Of a stretch of DNA of 64,000 bases, positions 34,690-45,277 are shown one piece after another. Every line of letters begins with the position of its first letter. The first letter of the stretch is position 1. The translations under genes were made by a program, and so were the position numbers. A model generated the notes under the pieces. The model was not told the DNA's origin. It made no database searches and saw only the letters and a list, made by a program, of their open reading frames with translations. Source of the DNA: Tubulanus polymorphus. Its lineage: Eukaryota > Nemertea > Palaeonemertea > Tubulaniformes > Tubulanidae. The DNA lies in the NCBI RefSeq assembly GCF_964204645.1, contig NC_134027.1, forward strand, positions 14,062,485-14,126,484, given 5' to 3'.

Positions 34690-34897
34690 GTTAATCATGT
34701 TACAGTCTGATAGCGATGATTCATTATTGACAAGTGATGTTCTTCATTACCATAAAAACAATGGCAGGAAGAAATGTGGTGAATGGATAAATGAACATTT
34801 TTCATTAACAAACATCAGTTCAATTTATACCAAGCTTGACAGGGTGGTGAAACATCATGAAAGTTTGCTGAAGTCAAAGAATCGGCCATCAAAAAAG
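34690..34897 (+). pseudogene. repeat-associated gene B, first exon
   Basis: An acceptor (tatattacag) precedes 34690, an ATG is at 34697, and the exon ends AAAAAG with donor gtaatg. It encodes SDDSLLTSDVLHYHK, then CGEWINEHFSLTNISSIY and KLDRVVKHHESLLKSKNRPS. This N-terminal signature belongs to a protein family recurring in marine animal genomes with no assigned function. The frame joins in phase to the next exon at 35152. I place it in one broken gene with 40738-42153 because the pieces are collinear and on the same strand; this linkage is inference. Confidence 0.55.
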
Positions 34898-35151
34898 GTA
34901 ATGTTACATCTCATCATTAGAAAATGACTTCCTCGACAATCTCGAATCTCACTACCGAATAGTTTTTAGTTGATAAAAACATAAAATAAAGTTTTTTGTC
35001 AATTAATTTCAATAAAGAATGATAAATACTCTACAGTACTACAATAATGATGGAATTTATAAATGCAGCATGATAAACTTGAAGGGAGCCAAAAATATAA
35101 ATTCGGTTTTTTCTTCCAGTGAAGCAATCAGCAAAATTTCATTTCTTGTAG

Positions 35152-35295
35152 GAAGAACTTCAAAAATGGCTGGGAATACCATTTGAAATTTCCAAGCATA
35201 AGTGTCAAGATGAACAGCAAGCTGATCACAGTTACTCTGCATCCCCTTTACCTGAAAAAGAAAATCCATGTTATAGTTCCATCTTAGAAGAAAAG
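35152..35295 (+). pseudogene. repeat-associated gene B, second exon, interrupted by R1
   Basis: The exon follows acceptor atttcttgtag and reads EELQKWLGIPFEISKHK and further hydrophilic residues in the same phase as the previous exon. It continues to about 35295, where the R1 start phrase (actagggtccagg) begins, after which the frame is nonsense. The exon is therefore disrupted by repeat insertion. Confidence 0.5.
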
Positions 35296-36309
35296 ACTAG
35301 GGTCCAGGGACGCCACGCCCACTTGGGAAGTGGTTTCAAATGCTCAACAATCTAACAATTTCAATATTCAACACCCTCTGGTGACCACATACAAAAACCA
35401 ATGACCTAGAAACTCACCACAATCATAGAACATGTCAGCAGCTACGATTTTGTAATTGATTGTGATAACTAAAGTATGCCTCATTACCAATTTAATATGG
35501 AAATACTAAGTTATTCTACTATTCAATGCCCCCCGTGACCATATGCTAAACCCAATGATCTTGAAAATTGCCTCAATCATAGAACATGTCACGAGCTACA
35601 ACTGTGCAATTGATAATGGTTAAAACATATGCCTAGGTATCGATATAATAAGGAAATACAATGTTATTCTACTATTCAATGCCCCCTGGTGACCATATAG
35701 ATAGCTATGTCCTTAAAACTCTCCACAATCATAGAACATGTCATGAGCTACAGCTTTGCAATTGATCGTGGTAACAAAATATGCATAGGTACAAATATGA
35801 TATAGGAATACTAAGTAATTGTATTTTCAACGCCCCTTGGTGGCTTTATACAAAAAGCAATGCGCTTTAAACACACAATTATCATAGAACACGTTATGAG
35901 CTACAACTTTCCAATTGATTGTGGTAACACTATATGTTTAGGTACCAATATAATGTGGAAAAACCTTTTCCCACCTACAAATGAGTACTGACGACACCAA
36001 GATGGCCGCCAATTGCGCCACGATTGGCTGATCAAAAATACCTCAGGTATTAAACATCCCTTTACAAAGAATGCCCATCACAAATTGCAATGAGAAATGG
36101 TAAACCAGTAGGAAGCTACAGGACTCAAATTTGGGCCAAAATTGACATTTTTGGACACCCAATATGTCATAGGACAGCCATCTTGAGTCCGATCGACCCA
36201 ATTTTTCTTATGCTGATGGGCCCTTAGGGGATTCAAATATATACGAAATATCAAGCTAATTGATCAAATTGTCTTCAAAATTTCCGGCAAAAAGTTCAAA
36301 AATGGGTAA
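35296..36309 (+). repeat. R1 copy
   Basis: From actagggtccagggacgcc through about four ~157-bp tandem units (gaccacatac, gaccatatgc, gaccatatag, ggctttatac) to the single-copy part (gatggccgccaattgcgcc, cttatgctgatgggccctta). It ends within the tail without the ACGG tract; the next copy starts directly. Confidence 0.85.
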
Positions 36310-36822
36310 ACTAGGGATCCAGGGGTACCATGACCACTTGGTAAGTGGATTCAAATGCTCAACAGTCTAAACAATATTCAACGCCCCCTGGTGGCCATAT
36401 ACAAAAACCAATGACCTTGAAACTCGCCAAAATCATAGAACACGTTATGAGCTACAACTTTCCAATTGATTTTAGTAACAAAATATGCTTAGGTATCAAT
36501 ATGTGGAAAAACTTTTTCCCACCTACAAATGAGTATTGATGACCCAAGATGGCCGCCAATTGTGTCATAATTGGTCGATCAAAAATACCTTTCCAAAGAA
36601 TAACCATCAAAAATTGCAATGAGAGATAGCAAACCGGAAGCTACGGGACTCAGAATTCGGACCAAAATTAACATTTTTGGGCACTAAAAGGTCGTAGGAT
36701 GGCCATCTTAATTCCGATCGACCCAATTTCTCTTATGCTGATGGGCCCTTGGGGGATTCAAATATATACGTAAGATCAAGGTAATTGATCAAAGCGTCTT
36801 CAAAATTTCCCTCAGAAAGTTA
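36310..36822 (+). repeat. R1 copy, short (one tandem unit)
   Basis: Begins actagggatccaggggtacc, has a single ~157-bp unit, then the tail (aagatggccgccaattgtg, ctgatgggcccttgggggat) and stops before the ACGG tract. It shows that unit number varies between copies. Confidence 0.85.
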
Positions 36823-37936
36823 AACTAGGGGTCCAGGGACACCATGCCCACTTGGGAAGTGGTTTCAATTGCTTAACAATCTAACAATTTCAATATATAA
36901 CGTCCCCTAGTTACGATATACAAAAACCAATGACCTTGAAACCCACCACAATCATAGAAAATGTCAGCAGCTACAATTTTGTAATTGATTGTGATAGCAA
37001 AATATGCCTCGTTACCAATTTAATATGGAAATACTAAGTTATTCTACTATTCAACGCCCCCTGGTGACCATAAAGAAAAACTAATGTCCTTAAAACTCCC
37101 CACAATCATAGACAATGTCATGAGCTACAACTTTGCAATTGATTGTAAACAAAATATGCATAGGTACAAATATAATATGGAAATACTAAGTTATTGTATT
37201 ATTCAATGCCCCCTGGTTGCCATATACAAAAACCAGTGACCTTGAAACTCACCACAAGCATAGAACACATTATGGGCTACAACTTTCCAATGAATTATAG
37301 TAACACAATATGCTTAGGTATCAATTTAATGTGGAAAAACTTTTTCCTACCTACGAATGAGTATTGATGACACCAAGATGGCCGCCAATTGCGTCGCAAT
37401 GGCTGATCAAAAATACCTATCCTAGGTATAAAACATCCCTTTTCCAAAGAATACCCATCACAAATTGCAATGAGAAATGGCAAACTAGTAGGAAGCTACA
37501 GGACCCAGAATTCTGTCCAAAATTGAGATTTTTGGGCACTAAAAAGGTCATAGGACGGCCATCTTTAGTCCGATCGACCCAATTTTTCTTGTGCTGATGG
37601 ACCCTTGGTAGATTGAAATATAAACGAAAGATCAAGGTAATTGATCAAAGCGTCTTCAAAATTACCCTCAAAAACTTCAAAAATGTGTGAAAAGTGCTGA
37701 TAATGGTGAACAACAATGGCTGCCAGTTGGCCACCTTGATCCTGACAGGGCCGGTTTTTGGGCTGCAGATGTGTCTAGGGTAGATACGTGTATAAACCAA
37801 ATATCAAGACATTACATTGAAGCGTCTTCACAACTTCCCATAATAACTGGATTCCGTCAACGGACGGACGAATGGACGGACGACGGATGAAAAGTGAACG
37901 CAATAGCCCGCTAGGACTAATGTCCCAAATGGGCTA
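36823..37936 (+). repeat. R1 copy with both ends
   Basis: Begins aactaggggtccagggacac and ends acggacggacgaatggacgg, gtgaacgcaatagcccgcta, and cccaaatgggctaaaa. About three tandem units are present. The terminal cccaa-tgggc is the inverse of gcccacttggg near the 5' end, a short terminal inverted repeat. The junction cataataactggattccg at ~37840 provides an uninterrupted model of the DIRS target. Confidence 0.88.
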
Positions 37937-38016
37937 AAAATTTGTAAAAAGTGTTGATTTTGAAGAACAACAATAGCTGCCAGTCAGCCATCTTGATTCT
38001 GACAGGGCCAGTTTTT
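37937..38016 (+). repeat. R1 tail fragment, left of an insert
   Basis: Carries gctgattttgaagaacaaca-like tail sequence and gattctgacagggccagttttt, then is interrupted. It resumes at 38672 with gcagaagatgtgtctagggt. Confidence 0.8.
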
Positions 38017-38671
38017 GCGACACCCCTAGAAGTGGAGCATATTATGCCGGCGAATCACTTCCGGCCTTATTCAGTGGCACCGTCTGGTGGGCTCAATCCT
38101 CTCCAAGAGCTCCTTCTAGCGGGATAAATCCAATTCAAATTCAGTTCAATTCAATACAGTTAATAATTTATTGCTATCTTAAAACATTACTGAGTTTTTG
38201 CACATTTCATCCGAATATAATTAACCCAGAAACAAAAACCTTTGAACCGTTTGATCTTTGTCAAAGCATTAAATTTCTCTCCTTGTAATTCTATTTTATC
38301 CTAGTAAATTTCTACATTTTAGTAGTGGAATGAACATAATCAGTGTACCCTTTCATTGTGATAAATTCTATCATATAAGATTCAATTGTCGGACTTCTTC
38401 ATTGATATTTCTCCATGTCTACCGCAGCTATAATTATTAGTAATCTACTCAATTAACGGCATGTACCGTGCCACCCGATGTCCTCATCAAAAGCTGAAAT
38501 TTGTATACGTGAGTCATATCGTGATCTCATTTTCAAAACTCTTTGTGTAAACTTCAAGAACGGACAATTATTGGTTGTTACTTTCCATTCAAACATTTTT
38601 TCGCACAATATCGTGCATATAGAACTCTATAACAGCTCAATGTGTCACAGGATATTTCTTTTAGAAATTGA
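38017..38671. other. 655-bp insert of unknown nature in R1 tail
   Basis: Uninterrupted R1 tails read ccagtttttgggctgaagat; here the join is broken between gtttttg and ggcagaagat. The insert begins near gcgacacccctagaagtgg and ends near ttgaccttgttgg. I see no inverted ends, no target duplication and no domain-bearing frame (38478-38702 is unrecognised). It could be an old insertion or a recombination filler. Confidence 0.55.
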
Positions 38672-38868
38672 CCTTGTTGGGCAGAAGATGTGTCTAGGGT
38701 AGATACATGTGTAACCCAAATATCAAGACATTACATTGAAGCGTCTTCAAAACTTCCCAAAATGAGTGGATTCCGTCTACGGACGGACGGACGGACAGTT
38801 GGAGGACGGACAAAAAGTGAATGCAATAGCCCGCTGGCACTAAAGTCCCAAGTGGGCTAAAACTAGGG
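38672..38868 (+). repeat. R1 3' end
   Basis: Continues the tail (tagggtagatacatgtgtaa), then ggattccgtctacggacgg, the ACGG tract, and cccaagtgggctaaa at the end. The next R1 copy starts at once, so the two are head to tail. Confidence 0.88.
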
Positions 38869-40438
38869 GTCCAGGGACACCATGCCCACTTGGGAAGTGG
38901 TTTCAAATGCTCAACAATCGAACAATTTCAATATTCAACGTCCCCTGGTGACCATTTACAAAAACCAACGACCTTGAAACTCACCACAATCATAGAACAT
39001 GTCAGCAGCTACGATTTTGTAGTTGATTGTGATAACTAAAGTATGCCTCATTACCAATTTAATATGGAAATACTAAGTTATTCTACTATTCAATGCCCCC
39101 CGTGACCATATGCAAAACCCAATGATCTTGAAAATTGCCTCAATCATAGAACATGTCACGAGCTACAACTTTGCAATTGATAATAGTTAAAACATATGCC
39201 TAGGTATCGATATAATAAGGAAATACAATGTTATTCTACTATTCAATGCCCCCTGGTGACCATATGGAATAGCTATGTCCTTAAAACTCTCCACAATCAT
39301 AGAACATGTCATGAGCTACAACTTTGCAATTGATCGTGGTAACAAAATATGCCTCGTTACCAATTTAATATGGAAATACTAAGTCATTCTACTATTCAAC
39401 GCCCCCTGGTGACCATATTCAAAACCCAATGACCTCGAAACTCACCACAATCGTAGAACATGTCATGAACTACAACTTTGCAATTGATCATGGTAACAAA
39501 ATATGCCTAGGTACCAATATAATAAGGAAATACTAAGTTATTCTACTATTCAACGCCCCTGGTGACCATATAGAAAAACTAATGTCCTTAAAACTCGCAA
39601 AAATCATAGATGATGTCATGAGCTACAACTTTCCAATTGATTGTGGTTACAAAATATGTATAGGTATGAATATTATAAAGAAATGCTAAGATATTGTATT
39701 ATTCAACGCCCCTGGTGGCCATATACGAAATCCAATTACCTTGAAACTCACCACAATCATAGAACACGTTATGAGCTACAACTTTCTAATCGATTGTGGT
39801 CGCAAAATACGCTTAGGTATCAATATAATGTGGAAAAACTTTTTCCCACTTACGAATGAGTACTGGTGACACAAAGATGGCCGCCAATTGCGTCATAATT
39901 GGCTGATGAAAAATACCTGTCTCAGGTATAAAACATCCCTTTCCATAGAATACCCATCACCAATTGCAATGAGAAATGGCAAACCAGTAGGAAGCTACAG
40001 GACTCAGAATTCGGGCCAAAATTAACATTTTTGGGCACTAAAAAGGTCATAGTACGGCCATCTTGAGTCCGAACGACCCAATTTTTGTTATGTTGATGGG
40101 CCCTGGGGGGGATTCACATATATCCGAAAGACCAAGGTAATTGATCAAAGCGTCTTTAAAATTTCCCTCAAAAAGTTCAAAAATGTATAAAAAGTGCTGA
40201 TTTTGGCGAACAACAATGGCTGCTAGTCGGCCATCTTGATTCTGACAGGGCCAGTTTTTGGGCTGAAGATGTGTCTAGGGTAGTTACATCTGTAACCCAA
40301 ATATCAAGACATTACCTTGAAGCGTCTTCAAAACTTCCCAAAAGAACTGGATTCCGTCTACGGACGGACGGACGCTACGACGGACGGACGAAAAGTGAAC
40401 GCAATAGCCCGCTGGCACTAAAGTCCCAAGTGGGCTAA
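38869..40438 (+). repeat. R1 copy, longest, both ends present
   Basis: Starts actaggggtccagggacacc, contains about six ~157-bp units, then the single-copy tail, an ACGG/ACGC tract (about 40360-40395) and the terminal cccaagtgggctaaag. This is the best reference copy in the window. The junction cccaaaagaactggattccg at ~40335 models the intact DIRS target. Confidence 0.9.
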
Positions 40439-40737
40439 AGACAGCTGAAAAGAGTAACTGAAAGTAAGCGATATTACAAAAATAAGAGTGAAAATTTAGA
40501 AAGATCTACAGGAAAAATGTAGAATGTATGAAGAAAAAATGAGATTGAACAGTGAGATTGAACAAACAGAAACTGACGGGATATATAACACAAAATTCAC
40601 AGTTTTATGAATTACTGATGTATCATGTTCTAAGTGACATGTTAATTCTGTGATAAGTTCATGCTTTAAGTATCATGGAAAACTCCATCCAAACTGCCTA
40701 ACGAATGATTATCGAACGATTAGGCTTAAGCCAGATG

Positions 40738-41217
40738 CAATTAGGGGACGAACTAAGTCGTAAGGAGAATACTACATCATATTCTGACGAAACATCCAAA
40801 TTCGGAGAGAAATACATGGGTTTTCATGTGATGGGAGAAGACAGAAAACATTATGCACTTTGACTGCGAGACCTCACCACCAAATGAGCAGATGAGACCC
40901 TCCGCACATTTAAACATATAAGACAAGATATTGATGACATGTGCTCTGAAACAACTGATAAAATTGGCAAACACATTTTAAAGAATATTCAGAATACAAT
41001 ATCCGATCGTGCAGCTACTGAGCTTAAGTGGCATGAACTCCTCTCCAACTACAGATTGAACATATTTCATGAGACAATTTCTAACTGGAACTTAATGTCA
41101 GCGGACGACAAAGCAAACATCGAAAGTATAGCGAATTTTTTCTGTGGATTACATAGCTTTATCCAGGTGGCTGAAGTCACCCAGAAAGTCCTCCTACAGC
41201 AACAAAAAGAAAAATAG
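40738..41217 (+). pseudogene. repeat-associated gene B, central part, with stops
   Basis: The frame reads QLGDELSRKENTTSYSDETS, then KFGEKYMGFHV, IRQDIDDMCSETTDKIG, NTISDRAATELKWHELL and ANFFCGLHSFIQVAEV. It has two in-frame TGA stops at 40861-40863 and 40885-40887. These blocks match the core of the same uncharacterised animal repeat family (S-D-x-T-S-K-F-G and SDRAATE and NFFCGLH motifs). An RNase H-like transposase fold is possible but unproven. It resumes after the R1 cluster, so the original gene was split by it. Confidence 0.55.
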
Positions 41218-41329
41218 CTGGTCGTAACAGGGCCACAGATTATACAACCATCAGAGCCAGGTGTCATACGTCTGATTCGTACTGCGGCTTACAAGGGGTG
41301 CCGACTAAAAAGGTGGATGTCATGCCCAA

Positions 41330-41614
41330 TTTCCCGACTGAGTTCCTCAAACATCATTAACTCAGAAGTATACCAACTGTTCCTTTTCGAGGAAATCGGT
41401 TCAATATAATCTTTTTCAATGGGGGATTTGTGTACTTTCTCCTCAAAATGATGATCTGTTATTTGGAAATGGTTGATAACCCAAATCGCCTCCTGAAGTC
41501 TGTGTTTGCACACCTTAAATCCGTAGACAATATCACTGGATGTAAAGCACTAGGGCTAATCAGTAAATTCATCACTGGACCACTGTGGAGGTTCACTGAG
41601 GATAAATCAGTAAA
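41330..41614 (+). pseudogene. repeat-associated gene B, C-terminal part
   Basis: A frame on the + strand carries PFRGNRFNIIFFNGGFVYFL, then DNPNRLLKSVFAHLKS and GCKALGLISKFITGPLWR, conserved blocks of the same family, in a frame shifted relative to 40738-41217. It is cut at about 41614 by a further R1 fragment. Confidence 0.55.
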
Positions 41615-41683
41615 TAGGGGTCCTGGGACACCATGCCCACTTGGGAAGTGGTTTTAAATGCTCAACAATCTAACAATTTCAAT
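41615..41683 (+). repeat. R1 5' fragment
   Basis: Starts aataggggtcctgggacacc and runs to caacaatctaacaatttcaa, where a Penelope end is joined. The R1 3' end resumes at 41758. Confidence 0.8.
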
Positions 41684-41757
41684 AAGACGAGAAGATACAC
41701 GACAACCGTGTGTGATGATAACGAGAGAAATCCAACAATAACGAAGCCAAGATTGAA
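41684..41757 (+). mobile_element. Penelope-like element end fragment
   Basis: The stretch agacgagaagatacacgac through gagagaaatccaacaat matches, with some changes, the first ~75 bases of the Penelope element at 44561 (agacgagaagatacacaata, aagagaaatcccacaata). It is a severely truncated second copy or a shared tail. Confidence 0.7.
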
Positions 41758-41826
41758 AAATGACGGACGGACGGACGGAAAAGAGAACACAATAGCCCAC
41801 TGGGACTAAAGTCTCAAGTGGGCTAA
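41758..41826 (+). repeat. R1 3' fragment
   Basis: Contains acggacggacggacgg, agagaacacaatagcccac and the end phrase caagtgggctaaaa, closing the short R1 copy begun at 41615. Confidence 0.8.
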
Positions 41827-41828
41827 AA

Positions 41829-42153
41829 ATGGTAGACCTTATTCAATTCGTTCCAGAGCTCATCCGTTACATCGAAAGTGCTAGTGCCAGGATCAGTGAA
41901 TTTATGAATGGTGAACTTGATGTCTTTAGCGACATCTTGTAAAGAAAGATCATGTATATGTTTGATGGAAGATTCTGAATATGATAGCAGCAAAAGCGAT
42001 TCCAACAACCACAGCAGAAGAGAACGAGCTGGAAATTTGATAGGGAAAACAATCAGTCATGAAATGCTTCAAAAATATGAAGACGATCCAAATGATAGCG
42101 GCATACTCACCAAATTTTTAGCTACGGTTATTTCTTCTGTTCCTGGTTACTAG
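41829..42153 (+). pseudogene. repeat-associated gene B, C-terminal tail
   Basis: A frame from MVDLIQFVPELIRYIESASA to VFSDIL and a stop, followed in another frame (41908-42153) by an acidic-basic segment ending FLATVISSVPGY. The position right after the R1 fragment and the same strand suggest the end of gene B. Similarity here is weaker than for the upstream blocks. Confidence 0.35.
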
Positions 42154-42529
42154 TCATGGTTCAATATCAAGTAGGCCTATGATAATGATGATGCATTGTA
42201 TATTGAGAAACTGGAAGAAGAAATACAAAGCAGAAATATCACAGTGCTGTATATTAATCAGTGTATTTATAAAAACGTTATAATTATTAGTTAGGCCTAT
42301 TTCAAAATTGTTATTTTATTTTTAGATGTTTAAAATTCCAGTTAGAGTTAAAATTAAGTCATACTAACCTCATTAAAGTTATATCAAAACGTCACCTAGG
42401 CCTACAAAGTCTTTAGAGTTCACGGGAAAAAATTGTTGCTTTTAACATTTTTCCTCACACTTTCCTACATGAGGTATGACTGCAGTTTAGGTGTCCCTAA
42501 TGGTTATGTACCTAACCTTCAGTGCTTCA
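42154..42529. other. non-coding stretch
   Basis: A+T-rich sequence with two aggcctat motifs, which are frequent throughout this half of the window. No gene or repeat boundary was recognised. Confidence 0.4.
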
Positions 42530-43605
42530 TCTAGCCAAAAATAGAGGGGCGGTCCGCCCCGCCCCCGAAAATAGCCGCCCTTGTGCCCTTCAGATGTGTC
42601 CCATGCTCGCCCTTGTGCCCTCATCACTTGCTGTAGGTCCGCCCTCCTGCCCTTGTCAGTCACGAGTAATGAGTCAGGGCTTTCAAAATAAGCCGTCGCA
42701 TCCGAATGTTAGTAAGTATCCTGCGACGGCTATGAAATATCTCATATGATATCAACGATTACATGTGATCAGTGGTTATATTTAAATGTACTGCAGTCAG
42801 TGTGCATCCTGTGAAAACGTGCCTCAGACGCGTGGCCTAGTTTAAGTTTCCAGGAAATTGGTTGACTTCCAAACTACTGCCAATCATTCTAGCGACTGCC
42901 GTTGTAAAGCTGGTAGCGTTGTATAGCCTATTCGATGGATTGTTTCGTTTTGAACACATCGCGATGCGCGCTCTGGATCTTTTTATCTAGACTATTAGAC
43001 AAATTTTATAGGCCTACATAAAGTGAAAAACTTTGTTCGGTGAACTCACAGAGAGACTCGCAGAGACAATTAGAGTAGCCTAATAGCAATAATGTGTTCT
43101 TAAGCTGGCTGCTTACCAATTATCAACAGTTACTTGCCAATCACAAACACTATCAATTTAAATCAATTAATTTGATATTTAAAGATTAAAAATAGGCCTG
43201 TGCAATTTCATGTAGGCCTATACACTATTGCTGGCTCTTTTTCGCTGTAGGCCTATCATTTGCTTTTAGAGATTGCTTGTTTCTGCTATTTTTTTGTCTG
43301 CAACTGGTTTTCCAAATCATTTTGAATGCCCTATCTATCTGATTAACTTTTGTTCATTGACAGGCGTAGGTGTAAGGATGTACTGGGGTCAAGTGTGTCA
43401 CTCATGGCAAACTCAGAGTTAAACATAGTTTCTAGTCCTCAATCGTACTAGGGGTACCTCGATTCGATGCAATAGGGAACATTGCAGGTTGCCCCCAAAA
43501 CAGACATGAGTGCGTTATTATGTGCCCTTGCTCCAATGGAATCATGCACAAAAATGCCCTTATTTGAAATCAGCACGCTGCCCTTTTTTAATGCTAGATG
43601 AAGCA
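42530..43605. mobile_element. non-autonomous hAT-like element, copy 2 (shorter)
   Basis: Starts cagtgcttcatctagcc like the copy at 19988 and ends gctagatgaagca, the last three bases of the inverted repeat being lost or replaced (tag instead of ctg). Shared blocks include gaggggcggtccgccccgcc, gccgcccttgtgccc and tgcagtcagtgtgcatc. About 0.8 kb of the internal part of copy 1 is absent. No clear target duplication is visible because the right end abuts the inverted repeat at 43606. Confidence 0.8.
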
Positions 43606-43741
43606 TAGTCAGTAACCTGACTGTGGTTTAGTTTCACGATCGGATATTTTCACAAACCACATAGGCCTATACCGTTGGTATAAGCCCATCCGATTATAAA
43701 AAGCTTACCACCAACGATTAGGTAGGCCTAGGCCTAACTAA
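43606..43741. repeat. inverted repeat, left arm
   Basis: From tagtcagtaacctgactgtg to ccaccaacgattaggta. The first ~52 bases are the complement of 47691-47742 with about two mismatches, and the inner part also matches 48209-48270 on the opposite strand. Together the arms bracket about 3.9 kb that includes the Penelope element, so they may be the ends of a larger, older DNA element. Confidence 0.7.
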
Positions 43742-44546
43742 CAAGATTAAGCACTGAACCTTACCATAACACTATTCTTTAATAACACTAGCGCCACCCA
43801 GTGGGTAGGTGACCCAAACTGCAGTTAGACCAAGAAGTGTTAAATGTAAAATATCAATCAATTAAATAAAATAATTCACGCAACAATGAAGTCCTGGATT
43901 ACTGGGGAGCAATCACTAATGACTAAGTGCTGCTTTACTATTCCTGCGGCAGAAACTTCTATGTACATTGGTCAATATTAGTAATTCTTTTTGCCTTTGG
44001 AAGATCTTTTTTAGGCTTTCATTTGATATAGGCTTATAACATAAATCCATGATATGACACTGACAGATCCGTTAAAAAAATTCCCGTGAACATAGCTAAA
44101 ATAGATGGGCTACTAGTAATTAGCGGGACGGGACCCCACAAAGTTCCTTACCCAACCTTCTGGTGCAAAAGACGATAATTCATCCTAGTCATAGGAAGAT
44201 TCAATATCTTAAAAACTTTTCCACCAAACATCGTGTGCGTTGGCAATCTCTCTTGGACCGGGGGGCGGTACGGTGAAGTTTGACAAGTAGGAGTAATCGG
44301 CCAGTGAACTTTTGCATAGGCCTACTTCAAAGATCGTGACGTCAACCGATCCGATTGCGCGGGAGTCAATGCGTACGCAAATCCGCTTTCTCGGTACTTA
44401 AAATTCTAAGTAGGCTAATGTGGTAGGCACAAAAGCACAAATTAGTTTAGTAAAATTTCGTTGGTTTAAGTGCCAACTATCGTCCAGCTTGTGGCGCCAT
44501 CTGCGGAGTATCAAATTCTGGGTAATTCAAACTCGTATCACAGAAC
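43742..44546. other. non-coding stretch
   Basis: No domain-bearing frame. It has a locally GC-richer patch at 44250-44350. It ends in the target duplication of the Penelope element at 44547-44560. Confidence 0.4.
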
Positions 44547-44591
44547 TATTCCGTTCTATGAGACGAGAAGATACACAATATCCGTGTAAGA

Positions 44592-45277
44592 AGATAACAA
44601 GAGAAATCCCACAATAAGTTCAGCCAAAACGAGAAACTTGAATAGAAGAGTTATATATATATTTGCGCAACGTTTCGGCTAAAGACTATTAGCCATCATC
44701 AGGCGTACTGAGTACAGGAGAATATTACAAGATATTTATACAAGACCAAAACAATAGAAGCAGAGTGAGTGATTAAAATATTGAAAGGGGAATAGATTAA
44801 AGTAATGACATAACAACTAGAAAACAATGCTAAAGTAAGCAAGGCAAACTAGGGGCAATGTAGATTAAAGTAATTAATAAACAAAGACACAAGCTAAAGT
44901 GATTAAAACGGGAGGACAAGCTAAGGGGTAATCAAATAAAACAAAGAGAAGGAACATGAAAGGCGATAATCAGTGAGTGAGTGGAAACAAGCAAACTATG
45001 ATAAAGGCAAAACAATGGAGGGAATTAGTATAACGGGGGTACAAGAGAAGCGAGAAATTTGGAGATCAAAATGTTGTGGGGGGAGAAACCGTTATTCAAA
45101 TTAACACAATTTTCCAAGTTTTCAATAATCAGGGCCGATTCCATAATGTGTCGTTTAATCTTTTCTGAACAGGGGAAAAAATTATGGAGGCATTTTCAAA
45201 ATCAAAATTGTGGCTGGTTTCGTATACGTGATTGGCAACACCGCTTTCAGGCTTAAAATTCTTTACATCATTCTTAT
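44592..45277. repeat. Penelope arm, left
   Basis: Inverted partner of 46779-47455. It carries the complement of a ctgatgatggctaatag ... agccgaaacg stem-loop at about 44670-44700, and the end of the RT/endonuclease frame from 45129. Confidence 0.9.
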
